The notes under the pieces: model-generated | Seen by the model: only the letters and a program-made list of their open reading frames with translations | Told to the model about the DNA's origin: nothing | The model's database searches: none | Shown here: positions 53,196 through 61,923 of the stretch, one piece after another | Numbering within the stretch: the stretch's first letter is position 1 | How the letters are laid out: the number at the start of each line of letters is the position of its first letter | Translations under genes and position numbers: made by a program | Assembly (NCBI RefSeq): GCF_000516985.1 | Contig: NW_006917103.1 | Coordinates: forward strand, 620,001 to 684,000 | Reading direction: 5' to 3' | Source of the DNA: Pestalotiopsis fici W106-1 | Taxonomy: Eukaryota; Ascomycota; Sordariomycetes; Amphisphaeriales; Sporocadaceae | DNA length: 64,000 nt

Positions 53196-54665
53196 TCAGG
53201 TCTGAGCTCCGGCTCCCCTTCTAATCTTTGATACCGAGTCCCGTGCTTCTAAAGTCTTTTTTACATAATAATCCCGATTCGGAAAGTCGGGCTCTTCTTT
53301 GCATAACCTCATGGCCTGATCAAAGGAACTCGGCGTGGCAGTGCACTCTTTGCTCTCGTCTGCTTCATCCTCTGCCGCCTCCCCGAGACGCTCCTTGCTG
53401 AACGCCGCCACGCAGTCCTCCCAACGACGGAGCGACTCGACAGTCCTCACCAGACCATCGGCGGTATTGCCCTCGGGATCTTTCGATGTCGTAAACGACT
53501 CGCCGTCCCTGGGCCCCAGAATGGCGGCGTCCTTGTTGGCGCCGCGGTGCGCATCAAATACGAAGAGCGTGGCAAAGACAATCTCGGGCGCCACCGTCGA
53601 GCTGTGCCACTCGTCCTGGGACACGCTGTACGTCATGCCGCGCCGCTCCGTCTCCTCGGAGCCGAGGCGCGTCGCCCGAAAGTACTTGTACGTGTTGACT
53701 ATCGTCGACGAGACCTGGTGCGTCTTGTACCCCGGGCTCGAGCCCTTGCCGTCGTCCCACGAGACGCGGTACTCGGCGTGCGTCGCCTCGGCCGCATGGT
53801 CGTCATCCACGGCGTCGACTGCCCACCGGTGGTTGGTCCCCTCGCCCGCGAGGATCCACGACTGTCCAAACGCATGGTGTCCGTGAACACTAATGGCGGG
53901 ATCGGCGCGGTGGCCGTCGGGCAGCCACACATGTAGCCGCCACAGCTCGTCAATGGCTCCGTCCTTTATCAGGCTGCATAATGGAACAAACATAAAGCCC
54001 GCCGAGCTTCGCGAAGGCTTGAAGAGGGACTTTGTGTTGGCCAGGGCCGCGTATATGTGTGGCCATATAAAATTCTGACTGACCACGTCCTCAGGCTCTG
54101 TGCTATGCCGTCCGCGTTCGCGCATATATGAGATGCCCACAATGAGGTTCATGAGGACAAGATACTCTAGCTCTTGCGAGAACCGTGACCGGACTGCCTC
54201 TAGCCACTGGTTGACAGATAATGGTTGCGAGTCCAGGACTTCCTGTTGCTGTGAGAGCCATTTCCGAATATTTCTCTCTCGAACTTCATCAAGCTTGGTG
54301 GCGACTATCAGACCCCGAAACGTCCGCTCGACGCCATCGTGTGTGAGAAGGTACTGATCACCAATCTTGTCGAGACTGCACAATGCGGGCCCTTTGGGCA
54401 CGACTGCTGCCTCCTCAATTATTGTCGCCGTCGAGTCCTGGCTTTGTGACATTACAATTTTTGCAGGTAAAGGACTGGTGAAATCTGGTGTCACTAGGCG
54501 TTGTTTGCGGATGCGTAGAATCTTGTGGATCCGAGGCCTATACTTGAGGATCATGTCGGGCAATGAAAACACATATATACTTGATGCTTTCTTCTGACAC
54601 CCAAGAGAATATTGACGAGATGTATAGTGTTTTTCCACATGATTTTGCCATCTGATAAACCTCAT
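53196..54665 (-). CDS. Hypothetical protein, possibly cupin-like
   Basis: Open frame of 489 codons. No family is certain. Residues 259-275 (SVHGHHAFGQSWILAGE, with H261, H263 and H264) resemble the first metal-binding motif of cupins / cysteine-dioxygenase-like folds (H-x-H then a strand ending in Gly). Later strands STIVNTYKYFRA, DEWHSSTVAPEIVFATLFVF and a final DAHRG fit a beta-barrel, but the acidic ligand is not evident. The C-terminus is charged and disordered with a Glu-rich run. The start is uncertain. Met at 54665 has a poor context. Met72 at 54452 (MSQSQDS) has G at -3 and may be the true start (418 aa). An upstream exon (MADLHSPPWAEPRDL, donor GTGAGT, 85-nt intron) can also be joined in frame. 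Confidence 0.6.
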   Translation of the reverse strand: MRFIRWQNHVEKHYTSRQYSLGCQKKASSIYVFSLPDMILKYRPRIHKILRIRKQRLVTPDFTSPLPAKIVMSQSQDSTATIIEEAAVVPKGPALCSLDKIGDQYLLTHDGVERTFRGLIVATKLDEVRERNIRKWLSQQQEVLDSQPLSVNQWLEAVRSRFSQELEYLVLMNLIVGISYMRERGRHSTEPEDVVSQNFIWPHIYAALANTKSLFKPSRSSAGFMFVPLCSLIKDGAIDELWRLHVWLPDGHRADPAISVHGHHAFGQSWILAGEGTNHRWAVDAVDDDHAAEATHAEYRVSWDDGKGSSPGYKTHQVSSTIVNTYKYFRATRLGSEETERRGMTYSVSQDEWHSSTVAPEIVFATLFVFDAHRGANKDAAILGPRDGESFTTSKDPEGNTADGLVRTVESLRRWEDCVAAFSKERLGEAAEDEADESKECTATPSSFDQAMRLCKEEPDFPNRDYYVKKTLEARDSVSKIRRGAGAQT

Positions 54666-55708
54666 CAGCTTGACTCACCAGGTCTCGAGGTTCAGCCCAT
54701 GGGGGGCTATGCAAGTCAGCCACCCAGTCAGCCTACCTTGCCAGAGCGGCTCTGATTGGTCCCGCCTGACTGCATCTACAACCTATCGAAAAAAAAACCA
54801 GATTGTCATTCTTAGTGTGCCCCGACTCTATGGAACGCATGGCCTTTTGGGCAGTGTACCTTTTATCATCCCTTACAGGTGTGTTACACGTCTAGCGCCC
54901 AGCTGTATATCGTACATAGCCCCCTCTTTGGGCTGAGCTATGGGGATTTCTGGCCCCCCCCTGAATGTCTCGAGGCCTGATAGTGCAACCATAACTCCCA
55001 ATCATATCTGTAAAAACAGAAAAATCTATCCGACTGTTCAATACGTGCTTATAAGTAAGATGGCTCATAGCTGAGCCGTATCATGAAAATTCGGCATCCC
55101 CATACTCGTTGTTGGCACAACATGATGCCCAACACCATTCACGTCCTTCCACCTCTAATGCAAGGCGCAATAATGTGCAGGCAAGCGCATCACCCAAACA
55201 TTGCTTTAATATAGTGATACTAGAATTAGTTGAGCCTGAATGTGAGTCAATGGTACACATCTCAGAAAGGAAACTCCGTTCTGGGTGACACGATAAGCCG
55301 GGAAGCAATAACGCAGGGTTTATACAGAAATCATATATTGTCAAAATCCGAGCCTCATGTAATAACTCATCTTGACAATCTTCAAATGGAATTAACAAGA
55401 TGAAAGTATCTGCATCAGCTCATACTCGATGTTTGACCTGCCATTTCGTCATTGGAAAGTTGTCGCTGGCCAACATCAAGACCGACGGACGCCCTCCTGC
55501 TCCCTCGGACCCCTCGTCGCAGATGTGGACTTGACACAATTCGCGTCTCAGCCCTACCAGAAGCCATCACTTTTCGTCTGAATTCCCTTCAAAATGATCG
55601 CTTCTCTATCCATCTTGGCATTACCTTGGCGCATCTTGCCAAGTTATTCGCTTCTTCTTCTTCATACATACTAAAGCCAGTCATTACCGTACGAAATCTT
55701 TGAATAGG
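54666..55708. other. Divergent intergenic region
   Basis: About 1 kb between the unknown minus-strand gene and the DUF3431 gene, holding both promoters. A minus-strand ORF at 55081-55398 (105 codons) has no recognisable features. A C8 run near 54955 is noted. Confidence 0.5.
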
Positions 55709-56635
55709 ATGCTGAGAGAATCTAGCCGCCTGCGTGCTGGCAAGTTCAAGACTACCGCATTACAGCTTCTGGCAGTCTTTTTTTGTATTTCGTTATTACT
55801 ATATTGCGGAATCGATACAAATCCTCCACCACATCAGTCATCATCGCCGTCTTTGCAAAAAGCGCTGGTGATAGCATCCAGCATTGCGACTTCGCAAGAC
55901 ACGGCATGGCTATCCCAAGTTCCTCGGGACTGGGCCATCTACCACTATGTGACGGATGAGATTGGCAGCTTCTCTCCGTCGTCATCGACTGCGTTGTCAG
56001 TGCCGGCAGACAAGGGCAACGAAGCCATGGCCTATCTGACGTATATTATTGACCACTACGACGAGCTGCCAGACGTCATCTTTTTCCGGCATTCGCACCA
56101 CAAATCGTGGCACCAGGCCTTTGACTCGGTGTTCGAGGTCAGCTCGCTGCGCGCCGAGTACGTGCTCGAGAGGGGCTACGTGTCGCCGAGGTGCATGGGC
56201 GGGTGCGAGAATGTCATGCCCGTGGCGGATGAAGGAGTGAGCCTCGCGGATATTCACTTGGTGACGCGCGATGCCCAGCTGCGCTCGCTTCTGTCCGAGT
56301 TCTTGGACCCAGCCGAATCCATTCCCAGCAAGATTGCGGCGCCTTGCTGTGCTCAGTTCGCCGTCAGCCGTGTCGCGGTGCAGTCGAGGAGCCGAGAATG
56401 GTGGCAGGCTTTGCGAAGCTGGCTGATTAGTACCTCGCTCTCAAGCTACAGCAGTGGAAGGTTGTTGGAATGGACGTGGCATATTTGGTTTGGCGAGGAG
56501 GCATCTCTGTGAGTTTCCAGCATCTTCCAACCGGAGAGTCATGCCACTAATTGGTTCAGTTGTTCTATTTCGGAGGAGGACTGCCTATGCAATGTCTTTG
56601 GTTATGGCGCCAACTGCGGATATGGTCTATTGTGA
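55709..56635 (+). CDS. DUF3431 family type II membrane protein
   Basis: Exon 1 is 55709-56508, the intron is 56509-56559 (51 nt, GTGAGT donor, ACTAATT branch, TTCAG acceptor), and exon 2 is 56560-56635; 291 aa. One N-terminal signal-anchor helix (LQLLAVFFCISLLLYCGI) follows a basic leader, giving a luminal or extracellular catalytic-type domain. The DUF3431 hallmarks are present: YLTYIIDHYDELPDVIFFRH, the HHKSWHQAF segment, CMGGCENVMPV, the APCCAQFAVSR motif and LEWTWHIWFGE. The short second exon supplies the usual Cys-rich tail (SEEDCLCNVFGYGANC), which confirms the splice. Members are widespread in filamentous fungi, and some resemble Golgi glycosyltransferase-like proteins, but no activity is established here. 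Confidence 0.87.
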
Positions 56636-56885
56636 AATAACCGAGTGCTACGATGACGAATGGGCCGAGACCAATAGTCTTTGGATGGCAACTTTGCTCC
56701 AAATGACAGTATCTATAAATCGCAGTGTTAGAACAAAATAATATAATGAATCCTCCGAGGGATATTTTGCTTGGTTCCAAAACATGGTAATTGATAATGT
56801 TGTACATAGTAGACTACTACTGCCGCGTGGGCTCGCTCGTTGTACGTGTCTCCGTTTTATTGATTATACTCATTCCCTTGTGAGG

Positions 56886-58163
56886 TTACGACGACTTCAC
56901 CTTCTCAAAGTCCTCGACATTTTTCGCATCCGAAAATGGGGCCTTGCCATCCTGGCCCGCGCTAGCAATACTGTCCTTGACGGGCACCTCGTCGGCCTTG
57001 ACTGGAGCTACCGGGCTCGGCTTTGGCTTCGTTGCTAGATCAACTGCTTCGCCCACGACACCAGCTGGAGCACCGGCAATCTCATTGACCTCGTCTTTCG
57101 TGAGGACATCGCTGATTCTTGCTGCTCTGCTCGACATGAGAATTGTAGCAGGTCCTTGAAACTGCAGGAAGAGCCGGTCGCCCCAAATGGTCCTTCTCGT
57201 CATCGTACGCAGGCTGTGAAGAACACGGCTCAAGAACTTGTACCACTCGGTTGTACGCATGGACTGGACGAACTTGATGTTGCCGAACCAGGCCGAAACG
57301 GCTGGGATCTGGAATCGAATACCAGAGCTCTTGAACCGGAATGGCAGAGGGGGGTTGCGCGTAATCGTGTAAGCCACAACGTTGGACGGATGTAGCACAA
57401 TTTCCTCCCCTTCAGCCAAGGTCAGCTGGTGAACATGACCAGGCGCCGAGAGAGCGACCAGTCCGCGGCCGGTGAGTTCGGAGCAGCCCCAGTGAGCCAA
57501 AGGCAGGCGGTATCGTATCCGTGGAGTAACTGTTAGGGTGTGGCCAGTCCATGCCAGCAATGCTGATCGCTGGCCAACCACCCAGTCTGTGGTTCCATCC
57601 AAGTGTAATACTGAGAAGGTTGTCGTCGGCGATTTCGTAGCAATAAGTGCTTGTAACGGAGTCGTCGAGGTAACGCGCTGGTATAGGAATGGCACACCAG
57701 TAAGTGCGCGACTGAAGGGCGACAGAAGGGACAATGTCGATTGGGCCTGCCAAGCCTTAAGTTAGCGACCCCATCTCCCAGATTGTCCACCGGTTATTTC
57801 TCACGTTTTGTGCCTTGCCAGAAACTGCCACCAATGTTCCTCGTCTTGTGTAGAGCTTTTGTGATGCGGACAAGTCGACCGAAAGAAGGGAATAAGGTGT
57901 GCCTATCACTTCGAATCGTGCATCTGAATGTCCATGGTTAGATTCGTGTATTCAACCGAGTGTATCTGGGTTGTATAATGCATACCTGCGACATCTTTGT
58001 ACGTGCTCAGCGGCGAGCCGAATGCATCCCCACCAAGACGCGGTGATTCTGTCGTAGGCGCAGAGCTGATCTGAATTGCCCTACATTGCCGGCAGACGTA
58101 GCTGGTCCTGCCGGCCAATTGCTTCGGCTGCCCATTCCGGACCAACGTCCTGGCGCTGCGCAT
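56886..58163 (-). CDS. AIM24: AIM24 family mitochondrial protein
   Basis: Mitochondrial inner-membrane protein; in yeast Aim24 supports MICOS complex integrity. Exons 57986-58163, 57805-57923 and 56886-57746 join in phase to 385 aa (introns of 62 and 58 nt; GTATGC...TTCAG and GTGAGA...GGCAG). The N-terminus ([19 protein letters not shown]) is Arg-rich with hardly any acids, a likely mitochondrial presequence. Conserved core: [40 protein letters not shown] (across a splice), [38 protein letters not shown] and [15 protein letters not shown]. The C-terminal about 70 residues are Ala/Lys/Pro/Asp-rich and low in complexity. The frame continues upstream of the chosen ATG, but the presequence and the family make 58163 the best start. 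Confidence 0.9.
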
Positions 58164-58659
58164 GGCTATAGTCGCAAAATCTCGAGTCGTGCTGTGAAAG
58201 CTCGACTCATGGACAAAAAATCGCGAGAATGCTACGTCAGAACCCGCGAAGCTCCAGAGTTGGCATAGATTAGATTGCCGGACCACCCAAAAGGTACCGT
58301 GTGGCTGTGCGAAGCCGTTTGAGAGCACGAGCCACATTCAAGTTTCGCGGGCCGGCCCACATGAACACTAAAAGGTGTACAAGAGGTATGTACCTACGAT
58401 TACGGGGAAGGAGGCACTGAAACTCTTGTACTTCACCATTGAACACTCTAGTGCTAATCATTTTCAGCATTAACCACGATCATCTTAAAGACAGATTGAT
58501 TATGAATTTTTCCTTTTGTGCTCATTCTCGAAACCTCTGATTTGGTCTCCTGTTTTACTTCTCGTACAGTATCATCCATGTATCCTGAAAATACCTAGCG
58601 ACTCGCCGGGGTAGGCTATAGAGGCCCAAACATGCGCGATAGCTTTATGCTTATACAAC
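58164..58659 (-). other. Intergenic region
   Basis: About 500 bp between two minus-strand genes: promoter of AIM24 and terminator of the acyl-CoA dehydrogenase. A GGGCCGGCCC palindrome near 58341 is noted; no gene. Confidence 0.5.
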
Positions 58660-60018
58660 TTACAACTTGCTATTGTCCTTCTTGTCATTGAGACCAGTAC
58701 TTTTGTATCCGAAAAGGTATCCAGCGACCTTGCGCATCTGCACCTCTTCGCTGCCCTCGGTGATACGGTAGCGACGGAAATGCCGCCAAATATGTTCAAA
58801 CGGCTGATGTCTGCTGTAGCCGTTACCGCCGTGGACCTGAATGGCATTGTCGGCGGCTTGGGTAGCCAGGCGGTTGGCATAGTAGTTACACATGCTAATC
58901 TTGTGGCCTAGCTGCTTCTCAATGGCGATCCACGGCGGCATGGCGGCGTTGCCCTTGTACCGCCGCTGAATGTCGTCCATTTCGTTGGCCGTGCGCAGGA
59001 TAAGCAGCCGCAGCATCTCGGCCTGGGTCGAGAGCTCGACTAGGGGCCACTGGATGGCTTGGTTCGCCGACAGCGGCTTGCCAAAGACGATGCGCTCACG
59101 CGCGTACGCTACCGATCGGTCGATGCAGAACTGCGCCGCGCCGCACGAGCTGGCGGCCTGGCGGATGCGGTTCTCGTGAGTGAATGTCTGGGCAATGGCG
59201 AGCCCGTTGTCGAGGGGGCCGAGCACGGCCGAGGCAGGCACCTGGACGTCGTCGAAGAGGATTGTGGCGTGGTCTGTCGGCATGTTCAAGGTATACTCGT
59301 ACGACTTGATGATGACTCCCGGTGTCTCCCTGGGCACGATGAAGGCGGTAATTCCTTTGGGGGAACCATTCTCGCCAGAAGTCCGGGCAAAGACGAGAAA
59401 GTGAGTGGCAGAATGTGCGCCAGTCTGCCACTTCTTGTTTCCCGTAATACTGTAGCCGGTAGCACCATTGGCCAGCTTTGTAGCTTTTGCTCGCGTGTCC
59501 ATGTGTGTCGCATCACTTCCGTGATGAATTTCCGTCAAGCCAAATGTCATTCGGAATTCTCCCGCCAGGCGGGCTGGGATCAGCTCATCCTTCTGTTTCT
59601 CATTACCCCAGTGGTAGAGCATCAGAAAATCCGGGAAATTGCCAATGACACTGTGCTCGTTTTGCAAGTCATTGGCGAGACTCACGCCGCCTCCGTACAC
59701 GGGATGTGATGCCATGTGGTATCGCAGAGCGCACATCCAAAGGTTTGCCGATGGGTGCTCTAGGCCTCCATACTTTTTGGGAATAGGGAAGCGGTAGAAA
59801 CCTGCCTCGTCAGCAAGCTTGCGCGCTTGTGTCAAAAGGACCTCCCAATCGTGTGTCGGGAGGCCACCATTGTCCCATTGTGTTCGTGACGGCTCTCGGC
59901 GGTGATCAAAGAATCTATTATTGTCATCCTTGTGTTGGAGTGGCAGAATTGTGGTATTAATGAAGGTATCAAGTTTGGAGATATACTCCTTGAGATCGGA
60001 TGGAAGTTCAAAATTCAT
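58660..60018 (-). CDS. Peroxisomal acyl-CoA dehydrogenase, ACAD10/11-like
   Basis: FAD flavoenzyme of 452 aa, single exon, matching the dehydrogenase half of vertebrate ACAD10/ACAD11 more than classic chain-length ACADs. Readable motifs: KYGGLEHPSANLW, FRMTFGLTEIHHGSDATHMD (FAD/substrate-binding loop), NKKWQTGAHSATHFLVFART, GVIIKSYEYTLNMPTDHATI, FDDVQVPASAVLGPLDNGLA, HENRIRQAASSCGAAQFCID, ERIVFGKPLSANQAIQWPL, HGGNGYSRHQPFEHIWRHF and RYRITEGSEEVQMRKVAGYL. The C-terminus is exactly SKL, a canonical PTS1 peroxisomal signal. It is divergently transcribed from an APH-type kinase gene (422 bp between start codons) that corresponds to the other half of ACAD10/11. In that family the kinase phosphorylates 4-hydroxyacyl-CoA and the dehydrogenase domain completes conversion to an enoyl-CoA; the same pathway is inferred here. 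Confidence 0.9.
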   Translation of the reverse strand: MNFELPSDLKEYISKLDTFINTTILPLQHKDDNNRFFDHRREPSRTQWDNGGLPTHDWEVLLTQARKLADEAGFYRFPIPKKYGGLEHPSANLWMCALRYHMASHPVYGGGVSLANDLQNEHSVIGNFPDFLMLYHWGNEKQKDELIPARLAGEFRMTFGLTEIHHGSDATHMDTRAKATKLANGATGYSITGNKKWQTGAHSATHFLVFARTSGENGSPKGITAFIVPRETPGVIIKSYEYTLNMPTDHATILFDDVQVPASAVLGPLDNGLAIAQTFTHENRIRQAASSCGAAQFCIDRSVAYARERIVFGKPLSANQAIQWPLVELSTQAEMLRLLILRTANEMDDIQRRYKGNAAMPPWIAIEKQLGHKISMCNYYANRLATQAADNAIQVHGGNGYSRHQPFEHIWRHFRRYRITEGSEEVQMRKVAGYLFGYKSTGLNDKKDNSKL

Positions 60019-60440
60019 GGTTATGTCAAAGTAAGATGGGTCTCTTTTTAGTTGGAATTAATCACCCATTGGTCATGAAGAACATTAGATAAGTAACAGC
60101 ACACTTTGTTCAGCTAAATCCCAAAGCAGATGGCCATCTTTATGGTCTGCGGAGAAGCGTCCGCACGCCGAGGTATCCTGTTGTACTTCCTATATACTGG
60201 TTTCTTCCCCGCATTTCCGGGGGCGGCTCCTTTACACATCCCCCAATAACTCTATTTGGACTGTACGGGGTAAACGGCTGGGCAGCCTCGGCTTATACGG
60301 GAGTATGACAGCGTAGAAATATCTCTGCCGTGGTACAATTATTGGCTCTATCCGTTTGCAGATTGTCGTAACGTTTAAATGAAGCTCGCCCCATCGACCA
60401 TTAAACTCAATACTGTGGCTCTCATCTATACTATAGCAGA
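60019..60440. promoter_or_regulatory. Bidirectional promoter of the ACAD / APH-kinase pair
   Basis: 422 bp between the two start codons, long enough for one shared regulatory region. It contains CCGC/CGG-type words (gtccgcacgccgagg, ttccgggggcgg) that might bind Zn2Cys6 factors, but a defined fatty-acid (CCTCGG) box copy is only partial. Co-regulation is inferred from the layout. Confidence 0.55.
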
Positions 60441-61681
60441 ATGGCTGGACGTGTCCGGCAGCCAATTGATGTAGCGGCGTTGGAAAAGTATGTTCAGCAA
60501 AATGTTCCAGAGATCAAGACGCCGCTGGAGGTGAAGCAATTTGGGTTTGGACAATCCAATCCCACGTACCAGCTCACATCCACGTCGACCGGCGAACGCT
60601 ACGTGATGCGCAAGAAGCCGCCAGGCAAGCTTCTCTCGAAAACGGCACACCAGGTGGAGCGCGAGTACCGCATCATTGCCGCCTTGGGACCGACGGACGT
60701 GCCAGTGCCCAAGGCGTACTGTCTGTGTGAAGATGCTTCAGTTATTGGAACAGCATTCTACATCATGGAGTTTCTGGATGGGCGGATATTTGAAGATCAT
60801 GCCATGCCGGGCGTGTCCGCGGATGAGAGAACAGAACTCTGGAAGGATGCAGTCCGAACGCTGGCAAAGTTCCACCGCCTGGATTTCAAGAAACTTGGAC
60901 TTGGAAACTATGGTATGCTTCAATCTCACTTTCAAGCAACACGCGCTGATTAGAACATGCTAGGCAAGAATAGCGGCTTCTATGATCGCCAATTGGCGAC
61001 ATGGATACGGACATGTAGCGCTCAAGAGAAGGCAGTGGATGTGAGTTTGTTTTTTAATTCCCATTCTGTATTGCCATTCCGTTAATAACGCCCTCATGAT
61101 TTACTCTTCATCCTAACACCAAGGAACAGGCAGACACCAAGGAACCCGTGGGCAAGATTCCCCATTTCGACGGGCTAGTCGACTTCTTCTCCAACCAGAA
61201 ACTCCAACCCCAAGACCGGGCGACGCTCGTGCACGGCGACTACAAGATTGACAACATGGTGTTTCACAAGACGGAGCCGCGCGTCATTGGCATCCTCGAC
61301 TGGGAGATGAGCACCGTCGGCCACCCGCTCTCCGACGTTGTCAACCTGACCTACCCGTACTTTTCCACCGAGGTCAGCCCCTTGTCTAACAAGGCCTTTT
61401 TGTCCGGCGCCACGCCCGGTCTTCCCGCCGCCGATGCTGTGCTGGCCTGGTACTCTGAAGTCGCCGGCTGGGACCCGCGTCCCGAGATGGACTGGGCGAT
61501 TGCCTTTGGTGCGTTTCGTTCAGCAGCTATCCTGCAGGGCATCGCCGGACGCGTGGCACAGAGGCAGGCAACAAATGAACAGGCAAAGCAATACGCCGAT
61601 GCTTTCAAGCCTTCGGGTGAGAGGGCGTGGGAATTGGTTGAAAAGCAGAAAGCAAAGATCAGATCGGAACCGAAACTCTAG
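60441..61681 (+). CDS. APH/choline-kinase-fold phosphotransferase, ACAD10/11 kinase-half-like
   Basis: Exons 60441-60912, 60964-61040 and 61130-61681 join in phase to 366 aa (introns of 51 and 89 nt). Protein-kinase-like small-molecule kinase. Motifs: [16 protein letters not shown] (nucleotide loop), [20 protein letters not shown] (ATP lysine and following helix), [31 protein letters not shown], the Brenner motif [12 protein letters not shown] (H218, D220, N225) and the metal-binding [15 protein letters not shown] (D240). These are the signatures of the ACAD10/ACAD11 N-terminal domain and its stand-alone fungal homologues. The protein ends in PKL, a variant PTS1 tripeptide. With the divergent SKL-ending acyl-CoA dehydrogenase it would form a split ACAD11-like pathway. 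Aminoglycosides are not the expected substrate despite the family name. Confidence 0.88.
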
Positions 61682-61923
61682 ATGTATTTCAGTGTATCTT
61701 GATGTAGCAGCCGGCGAGACTCTAATCCAGTATATCATCTGCAACTCAAAAAAGTAATTATTATACAGAATCTAGGGCATGGATACAAGAGCCATTTTAC
61801 ACCAAATTTGGTAGAAGCGCGATCCTGTCAAAGGGTACCATCCTCGTGAATTCTAGCTTGTATATACATCCATTGGTCACATAATCATATTTCGTACTTC
61901 TTCATTCCTTCATCGACTTCATC

